A stretch of DNA of 64,000 nucleotides from Pontibacillus chungwhensis BH030062 (GCF_000770675.1 NZ_AVBG01000011.1:62001-126000); one strand, 5' to 3'. Positions 16,028 to 24,352 are shown, numbered from the stretch's first letter. Numbers and translations are program-made. The notes: generated from the letters alone by a model not told the origin.

Positions 16028-16073
16028 TATACCCTCTTCCTTATTACTTACACCCTTGAAAGGATTGATTAAC

Positions 16074-17123
16074 ATGAAACGAACACTCGAACAACGATTA
16101 CAAGATGGACCGGTTATTTGCGGAGAAGGCTACTTATTCGAATTGGAGCGTCGAGGCTATCTTCAAGCCGGCTCCTTCGTTCCTGAAGTCGCACTTGATA
16201 ATCCTCAAGCACTAAAGCAAACCTACCGCGATTATATGAATGCAGGTTCTGACGTTGTTTTAGCCTTCACCTATAATGCTCACCGTGAGAAGATGCGCAT
16301 TATTGGGAAAGAGGAGCTATTAGAACCTCTTAACCGACAAGCGATTCGTCTGGCAAAAGAAGTAGCTCAAGAGAATCCAGTTGAGGAAGCGCTTGTGGCT
16401 GGAAACATTTCGAATACAAATCTCTTTGATCCTGAAGATGAATCCTCAAAAGAGGCCGTTCGCTCAATGTTTGCCGAGATGATCTCTTGGTGTAAAGAAG
16501 AAGGGGTCGATTTCGTAAACGGAGAAACGTTCTATTACTATGAAGAAGCACAAATTGCTCTAGAAGAAGTGCTCAAGCAAGACCTCCCTGCTGTTATTAC
16601 GCTGGGCGTTATGGGCGAGAATAGAATGCGTGACGGCTATGAAGTAGAAGAAGCCTGTCGTTTGCTTCAAGAACAAGGAGCTTTAGTTGTTGGAATGAAC
16701 TGCTTCCGCGGACCTGCTACAATGCAACCTTATGTAGAAAAGATTCGCAAGGCTTGTGACGGCTATGTAGCTGCACTACCTGTTCCATACCGCACCTCAG
16801 AAGAGCACCCAACGTTCTTTAATCTACCAGATGGCGGTTGTGCCTGTCACTTACCAACAGAAACGACATTCCCAACTTCTCTTGACCCACTTTACTGCAA
16901 CCGTTACGAGATTGCTAGTTGGGCTAAAGATGCACTAGACACAGGGGTCAATTACTTCGGGTTATGTTGCGGCGCTTCTCCAGCCATGCTTCGTGAAGTA
17001 GCTGAAACAGTTGGCCGTGAAGCAATTAATTCTAAATATTCCCCTGATATGAAGAAACACTTCCTATTCGGTTCAGACGAAACGCTACAAAAGCATAATC
17101 AAGCGTATCGCGTAAAAGCTTAA
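16074..17123 (+). CDS. Homocysteine S-methyltransferase family protein under SAM-riboswitch control
   Basis: 349 residues, forming a single homocysteine S-methyltransferase barrel. The zinc-binding cysteines are Cys-210 (GMNCFRGP) and the pair Cys-298/Cys-299 (FGLCCGASP), which activate homocysteine. There is no folate- or cobalamin-binding domain, so the methyl donor is probably S-methylmethionine or a betaine, as in MmuM and BHMT; the motif ETFYYYEEAQIAL and the CACHLP insertion are closer to BHMT-like enzymes of Bacillales. The start is ATG 16074 behind AAAGGATTGATTAAC; the open frame continues upstream through the riboswitch but that is not coding. Low SAM turns the gene on, consistent with a methionine-making role. 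Confidence 0.9.
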   Translation: MKRTLEQRLQDGPVICGEGYLFELERRGYLQAGSFVPEVALDNPQALKQTYRDYMNAGSDVVLAFTYNAHREKMRIIGKEELLEPLNRQAIRLAKEVAQENPVEEALVAGNISNTNLFDPEDESSKEAVRSMFAEMISWCKEEGVDFVNGETFYYYEEAQIALEEVLKQDLPAVITLGVMGENRMRDGYEVEEACRLLQEQGALVVGMNCFRGPATMQPYVEKIRKACDGYVAALPVPYRTSEEHPTFFNLPDGGCACHLPTETTFPTSLDPLYCNRYEIASWAKDALDTGVNYFGLCCGASPAMLREVAETVGREAINSKYSPDMKKHFLFGSDETLQKHNQAYRVKA

Positions 17124-17134
17124 GATTGAAAAAA

Positions 17135-17165
17135 GAGGAACAAACCATGTTTTGGTTTGTTCCTC
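17135..17165. terminator. Rho-independent terminator
   Basis: A 12-bp stem GAGGAACAAACC / GGTTTGTTCCTC with a short loop, 12 bases after the methyltransferase stop. Confidence 0.8.
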
Positions 17166-17204
17166 ACTATATAAGAACATGGTAATAATACATCTTAGTA
17201 TCAA

Positions 17205-17576
17205 TTATCTATGTTGATCAATGAGAATAGGATTCCCATCAGGATCTTCAATTGTAAAACTCCCTGGTCCTTCGCTCGATTCATCTGCTTCTGAAAGGAT
17301 TTTGACTCCCCTTTCTTTTAACTGTTTTTGAAGTTCCCTGAAATCGGTAAAAGAATCAAGTTCTTTAGCATCTTGATCCCAGCCAGGATTAAAGGTTAAG
17401 ATGTTTTTCTCGAACATGCCTTGAAAGAGCCCAATCACACAGTCCCCATTCTTCATAATAACCCAATCTTGATCAGGAACACCTCCAAGAGAATCAAACC
17501 CTAACGTTTCATAAAATGCTTTAGATTTCTTAATGTCTTTTACAGTTAAGCTAACAGAAAATGCACCAAGCTCCAT
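17205..17576 (-). CDS. VOC family protein (glyoxalase/extradiol dioxygenase fold)
   Basis: 123 residues, with two beta-alpha-beta-beta-beta halves typical of the vicinal oxygen chelate fold. The first half opens with VSLTVKDIKKSKAFYETLGF, the second ends with FTIEDPDGNPILIDQH. The usual second-half acid/His ligands are only partly visible, so it may be a binding protein (bleomycin or fosfomycin-like) rather than an enzyme. The start is ATG 17576 after TAGGAGGATATTGT. It is one of four VOC genes in the window. Confidence 0.85.
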   Translation of the reverse strand: MELGAFSVSLTVKDIKKSKAFYETLGFDSLGGVPDQDWVIMKNGDCVIGLFQGMFEKNILTFNPGWDQDAKELDSFTDFRELQKQLKERGVKILSEADESSEGPGSFTIEDPDGNPILIDQHR

Positions 17577-17697
17577 ACAATATCCTCCTAAATAATTGAC
17601 TTCTCATCTTATTATCTTCGCTCCATTGGAAAGAAAACCTTTTATTCTATCTCAATAAAATAGTCTTCAGCTTCGACTAGAGCACCTGTTTCATACC

Positions 17698-18072
17698 TTA
17701 CCAGTGTGCTTGAAGTTTGTTACCATTCGGATCATAAAAATGGAAATAAGCATGACCTTTATCTTCTTCCATATGATCGACCTTAACTTGATGATCCATT
17801 AAGTGTTGATGAAATCGAGATAATTCTGGAGTTGCAAAGCCAATACTAAATGCTTGTTCATGATTGATTGTAAAATGCGAAAACGTTTCATCTTCAGTAG
17901 GCACTAACACAAGTAAAAAAGGGCCTTCATTTACTTTTATAATGGCAACTGGTTCCTCCGTAATAGTTAGTAACTGGAGCCCTAATACATCTCTATACCA
18001 TTGTGCGGACTGTTCTAAATCTTTTACTGGGATTCTAATATAATGAACTTGTTCAATAAATGATTTACTCAC
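17698..18072 (-). CDS. VOC family protein
   Basis: 124 residues with a VOC half-signature at each end: HYIRIPVKDLEQSAQWYRDVLGLQL and YFHFYDPNGNKLQAHW. His-10 (VHYIRI) and the late acid are in places used for metal binding in glyoxalase-type enzymes. The start is GTG 18072, nine bases after AAGGAG. It is only distantly similar to the neighbour at 17205. The 120-base gap between the two contains no gene that I can defend. Confidence 0.85.
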   Translation of the reverse strand: MSKSFIEQVHYIRIPVKDLEQSAQWYRDVLGLQLLTITEEPVAIIKVNEGPFLLVLVPTEDETFSHFTINHEQAFSIGFATPELSRFHQHLMDHQVKVDHMEEDKGHAYFHFYDPNGNKLQAHW

Positions 18073-18185
18073 TATCTACCGCTCCTTTATTTAATCTTGG
18101 TTTAGTTGAATACCTTTTATTACGATCTTTTTCGACAGGCTTTATTGCAACGTTATAAACCCTTTGTTATTTTCATTAACATAGC

Positions 18186-18443
18186 TTACTGTCCTTTTGT
18201 GTAAGTCATCTTTATGTAATGGGTAAGAATCAAAGTGACTAGCCCTATACCGAAAAGTATGCCCCCAGAAACTACAAAGCTATTTATATAACTTTCTATC
18301 CGAATATGATACATAGCAGGATCCGAGCCACCCTTATCAGCCATTAATGTCCCAAAGTTCGTACTGAAGAATAAAAGTATAAATCCAATTACAGATGATG
18401 TAAGCCCAATAGTTACAAAACGATAATAATTATCCTTTGTCAT
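18186..18443 (-). CDS. Small membrane protein (85 residues, two helices)
   Basis: Begins MTKDNYYRFVTIGL at ATG 18443, seven bases after TTGGAGG; a longer frame reaching 18644 overlaps the neighbouring pseudogene and is rejected. The two helices are FVTIGLTSSVIGFILLFFST and VVSGGILFGIGLVTLILTHYI, separated by about 30 polar residues (MADKGGSDPAMYHIRIESY). No family recognised. Confidence 0.7.
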   Translation of the reverse strand: MTKDNYYRFVTIGLTSSVIGFILLFFSTNFGTLMADKGGSDPAMYHIRIESYINSFVVSGGILFGIGLVTLILTHYIKMTYTKGQ

Positions 18444-18495
18444 AAAAAAACCTCCAATTTTATAAAGTTTATCGCTATGAACTCTGACCTGCCCC

Positions 18496-18922
18496 TTATT
18501 GCTTACCACACGAATAACAACGTTTATCTTTGTCCTTTTCTCCGTACATACGTAATTCTTTTTTGCTCTCACAAACCGTACAAAGAGCGTAGTCAATCTG
18601 TGGCAAAATTCCCTTCTCTGCTGAGGGTACCCATTGTTCCTCATACAATTTTTTATTCATTCCATAATCAATAAAAATAAGTTTCCCTTCACTGTTTAAA
18701 CCATAATTACTGCTGTCTTTTAAATCAAAACTATCGAATTCCTGGTCTAAAAGAGTAAGAGCTTCTTGGTACAGATTTGGAATTAGTTTCGTTTCTCTAT
18801 GGATGCGTATTTATTTTAACTACATAATCGCATACTATATAAACTTTTCGTGTAGAACCTATCCCTACAAAATTTTCATCTGTACAATACCTATCCCAAT
18901 TCTCCATTATTTCTCTTATCAT
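18496..18922 (-). pseudogene. Broken kinase-like gene with a C-terminal zinc ribbon
   Basis: A good start (AGGAGG then ATG 18922) opens MIREIMENWDRYCTDEN, with a glycine-loop-like GIGSTRKVYIV and a VVKI strand, then stops at TAG after about 41 codons. A second frame, offset by one base, then runs IPNLYQEALTLLDQEF, NYGLNSEGKLIFIDYGM and ends with a four-cysteine zinc ribbon (CTVCESK... RCYSCGKQ) at TAA 18496. The two parts read like the N- and C-terminal ends of one small kinase-like protein, with the middle deleted and the frame lost. It lies among other decayed genes on the same strand. Confidence 0.65.
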
Positions 18923-18987
18923 ATTTCCTCCTATTCCAACATCCCTATTAAACTAGTCTGAATCGTTAGTGAAAGAAGATTCTATAT

Positions 18988-19455
18988 CTACATCAGGTTT
19001 TGACCAATAAAATTAGCAGAAACAGGCTCTTTACCAATTTCCCTTGCCCAGACAGACAATTGACCGATGTGATGGATTTCATGGGCAATCATATGTCTTA
19101 AGATTTCTCCGTGTGTACATATAATAGTGGTTTGCCTGTCTTTAGTCTCAAATGTAACTTCTTTTTCTTCATATATTTCTTTATCAATAAATGTTCTTAT
19201 TTCGGGGACTATACTGACAGATAATTCACTCAGTAGTTCTAATGAGTTATAATGATTACAATCTAGTCTTAAGATTTTTCTACCAGTTAGGCGGGCATAC
19301 CAACGCTGTTCAACATCTATTATATGAAATAAATTCCTTATAAAAGATTGATGCCCACCACTTCTCTCCTGAAACAAATCCTCAACGGTTAAATGATTAC
19401 ACCAGTCTATCCATCTATTTCTCAGACTCCAGTTATATTCAAATAAATACTTCAA
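18988..19455 (-). CDS. DinB-family four-helix protein (putative thiol-dependent metalloprotein)
   Basis: 155 residues. The DinB/YfiT helical bundle is shown by FEYNWSLRNRWIDWC, the first metal His in LFHIIDVEQRWYA, and the C-terminal HxxxH pair in MIAHEIHHIGQLSVWAREIG. The three histidines usually bind Ni or Zn. Some members act as thiol transferases (bacillithiol S-transferase in Bacillus); the reaction here is unknown. The start is TTG 19455 after GGAGGGCGAAGAAA. Confidence 0.85.
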   Translation of the reverse strand: MKYLFEYNWSLRNRWIDWCNHLTVEDLFQERSGGHQSFIRNLFHIIDVEQRWYARLTGRKILRLDCNHYNSLELLSELSVSIVPEIRTFIDKEIYEEKEVTFETKDRQTTIICTHGEILRHMIAHEIHHIGQLSVWAREIGKEPVSANFIGQNLM

Positions 19456-19520
19456 TTTCTTCGCCCTCCTCTAAATGGAGTACTTTAATGGACGTTCGAC
19501 TTCATATCTACCACAAATTA

Positions 19521-19580
19521 TTAAAGTCCTTTTGTAAAAACTTCATTGAACCACTTTTCAATAACTGATTTTTTATCCAT
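19521..19580 (-). pseudogene. Truncated start of a SnoaL-like gene
   Basis: A 19-codon frame with a ribosome site (GGAAGG before ATG 19580) encodes KSVIEKWFNEVFTKG and then stops. This looks like the first helix of SnoaL/ester-cyclase (NTF2-fold) proteins, whose next residues would be N-L-D. No continuation is found in any frame downstream. It is a remnant or a chance short frame; the confidence is low. Confidence 0.3.
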
Positions 19581-19648
19581 ACAATCATCCTTCCTATGCT
19601 TGTTAAAATCTCGTATTCAAAAACGGGGTTATCAAGACTTCCCATCAT

Positions 19649-19662
19649 TGTAAGCGTTAACA
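19649..19662. promoter_or_regulatory. cre-like palindrome (possible CcpA site)
   Basis: TGTAAGCGTTAACA, a near-perfect cre consensus. It lies in the gap between the lipoprotein gene at 19761 and the truncated SnoaL-like start at 19580, so it probably once regulated the lost gene. The remaining 19581-19760 sequence shows no other signal. Confidence 0.4.
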
Positions 19663-19760
19663 TAATTCAATTAGTCAAATATCAAATCTTAGCTTTAAAC
19701 CTAAAACCCTTCTACTCTGTACATAGAAAAGCTACTGTTCTTATGCAAAAATCACAGTGA

Positions 19761-20159
19761 TCATTTTATTTTTTTGAATATGTATTCAACCTTTTCTTCT
19801 ACTTCACGGTTACCGTCATTAGCAATAAAGACAATGATGAATTGATCTGTATATAAACTATTAACACCATATGGAAATTCTGTTTCAGCAAGAATTGTTT
19901 TTAGTTTGTCGACTATCCTATCCTTACTTCCAAAGTCGTATAGGATATAAACACTTCCACCATTAAAGTCATAATGTTTCTCATCCGAACCAGCAAAAGT
20001 AAATATTTTTGACTTTTCTGTTTTCTCATTCAAAATAATCCCCTTCTCTTGGAATTCACTTAGTATTGGCTTCACTATTGATTCGGCCTGTGAATTTGAA
20101 TTACATGACGAAAGAATTATTATTGAGAAGAACACAATACTCCTAAAAATTCTTTTAAT
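19761..20159 (-). CDS. Putative lipoprotein, start codon apparently ATT
   Basis: About 132 residues: a signal peptide (KRIFRSIVFFSIIILSSC) with lipobox LSSC, then a small soluble domain with no family I know. A strong ribosome site AGGAGGG lies nine bases before an ATT codon at 20159, which is followed directly by AAA AGA ATT, as in a classical MKRI start. There is no ATG, GTG or TTG at a usable distance; a GTG at 20183 lies before the ribosome site. Either ATT is used (as in infC) or an ATG has mutated and the gene is silent. Confidence 0.6.
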   Translation of the reverse strand: MKRIFRSIVFFSIIILSSCNSNSQAESIVKPILSEFQEKGIILNEKTEKSKIFTFAGSDEKHYDFNGGSVYILYDFGSKDRIVDKLKTILAETEFPYGVNSLYTDQFIIVFIANDGNREVEEKVEYIFKKIK

Positions 20160-20263
20160 TATTATGCTCCCTCCTATTAACACTTCTGCACCCTTTATAA
20201 AAAATGATGTAAAATCGCACCCTTTAGCACAATAAGGGGAAGAATACCAAAATATAGTCTATG

Positions 20264-20995
20264 CTAAATTAAGTAGTCACTGGCCACTTTTACATCAAAC
20301 ATCCCACTCTCTTTTAAGAACTGTAGAAGTAAGTGGAGGTGTCCACTACCATACAATAAAAAGATTCGTTCCTTATTTGAATCAATCAAGTTATCTAAAT
20401 TTTTATATATTAACATATTGCGATAATACCAATACTTCGCATTCCATATTGCACCAACTGGGTGGCTGGCACTACCTACTAGAGCCAGTTTCATATACAA
20501 CTTTTGTCCTCTCAAAACATTCTGAGAATCATTAAGCCACAGTAAAAATTCTTTCAGCGAATGGTTATGTAAATATGCATTTGATTCAGCTATTATGTTT
20601 TCTCCAATTTTTGTCACTTCTTTATATTCTTCGGAGTCCTTCCACTTATCCAAATTTGGAATGTCTTTTTGATCCTCATTCCAATCCACAGCGTATACCT
20701 GGTTGAGATTACACTCACCCGCTAAACGGAAACCGATTTGATCAATCTCATTTACTTTTAATGGATAATGGCCATTAATATAAGAAACATATTGCGCATT
20801 CAATTCTTCCTCATTTTCTTGTAGAACCTCTAAAGCTACCTTTGTTGGTTCAAATTGCTTCAAACAATGTATGATTTCTCTAATTTCATTTTGCCTTTTA
20901 TTTGATAAGATATCCACTTTGTCCGTACTAAACAGATCTCCGTTATCTTGATTAGAAAAGTGGTCAGTTCCAAGTAACAGTATAGTTGGCTTCAT
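20264..20995 (-). CDS. DUF5694-type protein (TraB/PrgY-like fold)
   Basis: 243 residues. It begins MKPTILLLGTDHFSNQDNGD at ATG 20995, eight bases after AAGGAGG. The LGTDHF start, the KVALEVLQENEEELN strand, the YAVDWNED segment and the late LLYGSGHLHLLLQFL match the DUF5694 family, whose GxxH...GxGH pattern recalls TraB/GumN putative proteases. No activity is proven. It is cytoplasmic, and its neighbours are unrelated accessory genes. Confidence 0.75.
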   Translation of the reverse strand: MKPTILLLGTDHFSNQDNGDLFSTDKVDILSNKRQNEIREIIHCLKQFEPTKVALEVLQENEEELNAQYVSYINGHYPLKVNEIDQIGFRLAGECNLNQVYAVDWNEDQKDIPNLDKWKDSEEYKEVTKIGENIIAESNAYLHNHSLKEFLLWLNDSQNVLRGQKLYMKLALVGSASHPVGAIWNAKYWYYRNMLIYKNLDNLIDSNKERIFLLYGSGHLHLLLQFLKESGMFDVKVASDYLI

Positions 20996-21136
20996 AATAA
21001 TTGCCTCCTTTGTAAGGTCTCTGTTACGCACCCTCAATAGTATTGACATATTATTCTGATAAACGTTCTTGAGATAGACCCCCTCCCGTAATCATACCCG
21101 TTTCTAACATACAGACCTTCAGGATAGACATAAAAA

Positions 21137-21897
21137 TCAATTATGATTAAGCTCAAAATGTTCTTCCTTTAACTTAACAAGTTCAATTCCTTTATCTAAA
21201 TGTTTGAGTTTACTTGCTAGACTCTCTACTCCGAATATTTCTGTAAAAGTGTGACTGCCAACTAAAAGGTTAATGCCTATAAATTGAGCATATTGAATAG
21301 TATATAATGTTGCTTCTCCAGTTATATATGTATCACAACCTTCTTCGACTGCCATCTTTATATGATTTGAAGAATGTCCTGCACCTGTTAGCACTCCCAC
21401 CTTTTTTACTAGCTTTTCATTATTCCTCCATGCTCTAACTGGCTCCTCTAATTCATTTCTCATTTTTAGAACGAGCACCTTAAAATCAACAGGCTCGCTA
21501 AACTCACCTATACCAGGAACATCCCCTTTATGATAAAACGAATATCTGATTATGTTATCTATGCCGATGACATTCATAAGAGAAGTGCAAGTACCAAATT
21601 CGATGAAATCTAAAGGACCATGAATCCAGAAGTGACTAATATCATACTCTTGTAATTTTTTAAGCACTCCTCTTTTAAACCATAAATAAAGTCCCATGCA
21701 TCGTGATGAGTAACTATTAAATCTACACCGTTCTTTGCGGCTTTATCAATAGATTCAATGGATAGATTTGTCGAATAGCCAATTTTTGATATCAATCTAT
21801 TGGACTTATAAGTAAAACCGTAATCATCATCAAATCTTTCTAATAAATCTTCATTAAAAAGTGTTTTAATATGATGTTCGAATTGCCCTATGTTCAA
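21137..21897 (-). pseudogene. Nif3-like dinuclear-metal protein, frameshifted
   Basis: Two overlapping frames together give an almost full-length Nif3/YqfO protein of about 253 residues. The N-terminal frame starts at TTG 21897 after AGGGGGA and contains VDLIVTHHDAWDF (metal ligands). The second holds WIHGPLDF, GVLTGAGHSSNHIKMAVEEG, DTYITGEA and GSHTFTEIFGVESLA. The frames join at a run of six A (plus-strand T run 21656-21661): one more A would restore a single frame (ECLKKLQEYD). A -1 slip on A-AAA-AAT would also join them. A mutation seems more likely because neighbours are also broken, but programmed frameshifting is not excluded. Confidence 0.75.
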
Positions 21898-22011
21898 AAT
21901 TCCATTCCCCCTAATTCCTTCAACTCTAATCCAATGCACGCTTATAACCCTTACCATTTACTTTAATAGGAAAGACCTAATTTCAAGCACCCATAGTGAA
22001 GTCACTTTAGT

Positions 22012-22803
22012 TTAAGCTCTGTTTTTATTCATCCATTTCACAGCAAAATCCACCATTTCTTTCATAGGTATAAAATAACTTTTGGCTTCCCCAACTGATC
22101 CTTCTACTACGTAGTTTGTTTCATTACGAAAATCAGTAAATATTTTATCGAAATCATCAGATTCATTGTTGATATCTTTATAAGTTGTCCATTCTTCTTT
22201 ATTACCTTTTTCGACTTTCACATCCCATATTTTTTCACCAATAAACGTGTTCTCTTGTCTGTACTCCGCTAAATGCAAAGATGTATTAGAATCTGTTGGA
22301 GCGCCAAGTAATAGGATATATCCATTTAAGTCGTATATTCTTCCTAGTGGTGAGTTCTCATTAAGAGCAAAGTCTAAGTTATGATGATCTGTTATATATT
22401 TTGCTTTCTTCCCCCAAGCAGAAAATGAAGTGTGTGGGTGGGAACTTCTATACACATTCTGTTGTTTCCTAAACGTTTCAGGTATAAATCCCATAAAGGC
22501 AGTAGGTGTTAAATCTGGGTAATAAATAGGCATATGATCTCTAATTATTTTTATCTCTTCTTCTGTATAGCCACTTTCATATTCCATTGGGTCACAAAGT
22601 TGCTCGGACTGGGTAGGCATCACTATGTTCCCCTCAGTACCAACTGTATCTTGTAATGCTAATATTACAGATACCGGACCTCCTATCACTCTTCCTATTG
22701 ATTTTAAGGATGAATGGACAATTACTGTCATTCCGTTTCTAACCCCTAATTTTCTTAAATCATGCATCATTTCTTTTTTAGTAATTAGTTTCTCGTTATT
22801 CAT
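22012..22803 (-). CDS. Aminoglycoside N(3)-acetyltransferase family (AAC(3)/YokD-like)
   Basis: 263 residues with the whole AAC(3) signature: GMTVIVHSSLKSIG near the N-terminus, GNIVMPTQSEQLCDP, the fingerprint YRSSHPHTSFSAWG and NSPLGRIYDLNGYILLLGAP. These enzymes transfer acetyl from acetyl-CoA to position 3 of aminoglycosides. Many chromosomal Bacillus homologues such as YokD have unknown natural substrates, so resistance should not be assumed. The start is ATG 22803 after GAGGGGATT. It lies in the accessory region next to the frameshifted Nif3 gene. Confidence 0.88.
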   Translation of the reverse strand: MNNEKLITKKEMMHDLRKLGVRNGMTVIVHSSLKSIGRVIGGPVSVILALQDTVGTEGNIVMPTQSEQLCDPMEYESGYTEEEIKIIRDHMPIYYPDLTPTAFMGFIPETFRKQQNVYRSSHPHTSFSAWGKKAKYITDHHNLDFALNENSPLGRIYDLNGYILLLGAPTDSNTSLHLAEYRQENTFIGEKIWDVKVEKGNKEEWTTYKDINNESDDFDKIFTDFRNETNYVVEGSVGEAKSYFIPMKEMVDFAVKWMNKNRA

Positions 22804-22943
22804 AATCCCCTCAACCTCTCAAAACTTAATATTCACTATGAAAGGGCTAATTTCCTTATTCATCATAACTACCCATTGTAAATTATTTCCGAAACCTCAC
22901 ACCTATACTAACATAAAATACCAAAATCTATTTGACATATAAA

Positions 22944-22979
22944 CAAAAAACAGACCAAATCATTTGTGATTTAGTCTGC
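22944..22979 (-). terminator. Rho-independent terminator
   Basis: An 11-bp stem (AGACTAAATCA with TGATTTGGTCT) and a run of T on the minus strand. It ends the membrane-protein pair at 23047-23936. The rest of the gap 22804-23046 shows no gene. Confidence 0.7.
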
Positions 22980-23046
22980 TAATTCGTATACTGCTTTCGT
23001 ATGCTTCTTCACTAAAAGGGAAGCTTTAATAGCAATCACTTCGCCA

Positions 23047-23511
23047 TTAATAGTCTTTCTTCAAGCAATCCAACATCAAGTACCCTAAAACCACTCCTGC
23101 AACGGTTGTGAGCGTAGGGTGACTTACTAAAATGAAATCAGGCATCCGCATTCCTTCTCCCAATGGGGTTAGAGGCAATGTCGACCAAACAACAACGACA
23201 AGAGCAGGTACTCCGACAGCCAAGCCTCTAACCCAGTCAAATGTCCACCGCGTCCGTGCCATAACTTCTAAAATAAACTTAGGAAGTCGCAAGAGAATAC
23301 CGATCCCCACAGGAAACAGTGTAGCAAATAACAGAAATGCAGTCGGGCGCTCATACGTAACCTTATACTCCTGCTGTAAATCCATTTCATAACTTTTCCC
23401 TAAGTAAATAATCAATCCAATCGCAACTGTCCATACAAAATAATAGCCAAATAGCTGCTTATTCCGAATAAATATCTCCCCCTTTAAATTTATATCCAAT
23501 CCTTTCCCCAT
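23047..23511 (-). CDS. Membrane protein of unknown function (154 residues)
   Basis: Four hydrophobic segments, for example YYFVWTVAIGLIIYLG, FLLFATLFPVGIGILL, VGVPALVVVVWSTLPL and TLTTVAGVVLGYLML. The reading frame starts at ATG 23511, inside the end of the upstream gene (overlap about 22 bases), which suggests translational coupling with it. No family recognised. Confidence 0.7.
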   Translation of the reverse strand: MGKGLDINLKGEIFIRNKQLFGYYFVWTVAIGLIIYLGKSYEMDLQQEYKVTYERPTAFLLFATLFPVGIGILLRLPKFILEVMARTRWTFDWVRGLAVGVPALVVVVWSTLPLTPLGEGMRMPDFILVSHPTLTTVAGVVLGYLMLDCLKKDY

Positions 23512-23936
23512 AAGCTATTTATAAGAGCTACATAAACAGTAAATGCGCCTGTTATGATTAAAAAGGTTATTGGAAGTGCCCGTAAAGTTCCATTTCTCTG
23601 TAAAGCTTTAAAAAATACAATAAAAGCCATCACAGCAAAACAGTAATAAATATAGATCATTGGATAAAAAGTGTATGGGCCTAGAAAAAGACTGAGAACA
23701 GAAAACTGTAGTATAAAAGCAAGAATCGAGACTGCTATCCACTTACGTTCGTCTTGAGCCTCCCGGATTGACTTAATTGACAATACGAAAACACTTAACA
23801 CAACTACGCCCAGCAACCATTCAAAAATGAAAAACATCTGTTCATAGTTCACAGATAGAATGTATCCCAATATGAATAAAGGAATCATTGTCATTAATAA
23901 ATAAACCGTCCCTTTTATACTAGGTGTCATGTTCAC
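23490..23936 (-). CDS. Membrane protein of unknown function (148 residues)
   Basis: Five hydrophobic segments (LLMTMIPLFILGYIL, FEWLLGVVVLSVFVLSI, WIAVSILAFILQFSVLSLFLG, MIYIYYCFAVMAFIVFF, LPITFLIITGAFTVYVALI). The start is ATG 23936 after AAGGAGG. It overlaps the gene at 23047, so the two form a small operon and perhaps a complex. No family recognised. Confidence 0.72.
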   Translation of the reverse strand: MNMTPSIKGTVYLLMTMIPLFILGYILSVNYEQMFFIFEWLLGVVVLSVFVLSIKSIREAQDERKWIAVSILAFILQFSVLSLFLGPYTFYPMIYIYYCFAVMAFIVFFKALQRNGTLRALPITFLIITGAFTVYVALINSLWGKDWI

Positions 23937-24020
23937 AGCCTCCTTAATTATCCATATTTTAACACACTGGAATTATGAATACCCCCCATAACTTTCATGC
24001 ACACCTATTTTTGAATACAC

Positions 24021-24064
24021 AAAAGAGGAGCACCAGACCTTTTACAATCTGGTGCTCCTCTTTC
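24021..24064 (-). terminator. Rho-independent terminator of the ferredoxin gene
   Basis: A 16-bp stem AAAGAGGAGCACCAGA / TCTGGTGCTCCTCTTT, 22 bases after the ferredoxin stop. Confidence 0.85.
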
Positions 24065-24085
24065 TATGTTAATTAAATTATGTAC

Positions 24086-24352
24086 CTATTTAAGCGGAAC
24101 CGTTTGACAAGCTAAGCGGAAGCCCTCTTCAAGTTCACCCTCTAATTTCACATGTTCCTTAGGGGTTGGTTTGTTTACCACTTCTTCTCCGTTAAGCAGC
24201 TCGACACGGCACCGGGTACAATTTCCTTTTTGGCATTTATAATCTAATGGAACATCTTGCTCAAAAGCTGATGCTAATAGGGATTGACCCTTAACAGGTT
24301 GGATTGAAAATTCCTCATCTTGCTGTTTTACACGAATCATCATTTGATCCAT
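24086..24352 (-). CDS. [2Fe-2S] ferredoxin
   Basis: 88 residues, plant-type ferredoxin fold. The cluster ligands are in YKCQKGNCTRCRVEL (C-x4-C-x2-C) with the fourth Cys in RLACQTV. It would carry electrons in the cytoplasm, partner unknown. The start is ambiguous because of three successive ATG codons; the third, at 24352, is nine bases after GGAAGG and is preferred. Upstream is the ypvA helicase gene, terminated separately. Confidence 0.88.
   Translation of the reverse strand: MDQMMIRVKQQDEEFSIQPVKGQSLLASAFEQDVPLDYKCQKGNCTRCRVELLNGEEVVNKPTPKEHVKLEGELEEGFRLACQTVPLK

Noticed and set aside
15876-16073. N-terminal extension of the homocysteine methyltransferase frame
   Set aside because: This stretch is the SAM riboswitch and terminator, so the frame is open by chance; ATG 16074 has a proper ribosome site.
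17581-17697. Short open frame (ETGALVEAEDYFIEIE-like) between two VOC genes
   Set aside because: No start codon with a ribosome site and no family match; probably an old gene end or chance.
21640-21680. Programmed frameshift as the main explanation for the Nif3-like gene
   Set aside because: The slippery string is weak, no stimulatory structure is evident, and neighbouring genes are also broken; kept only as a possibility.
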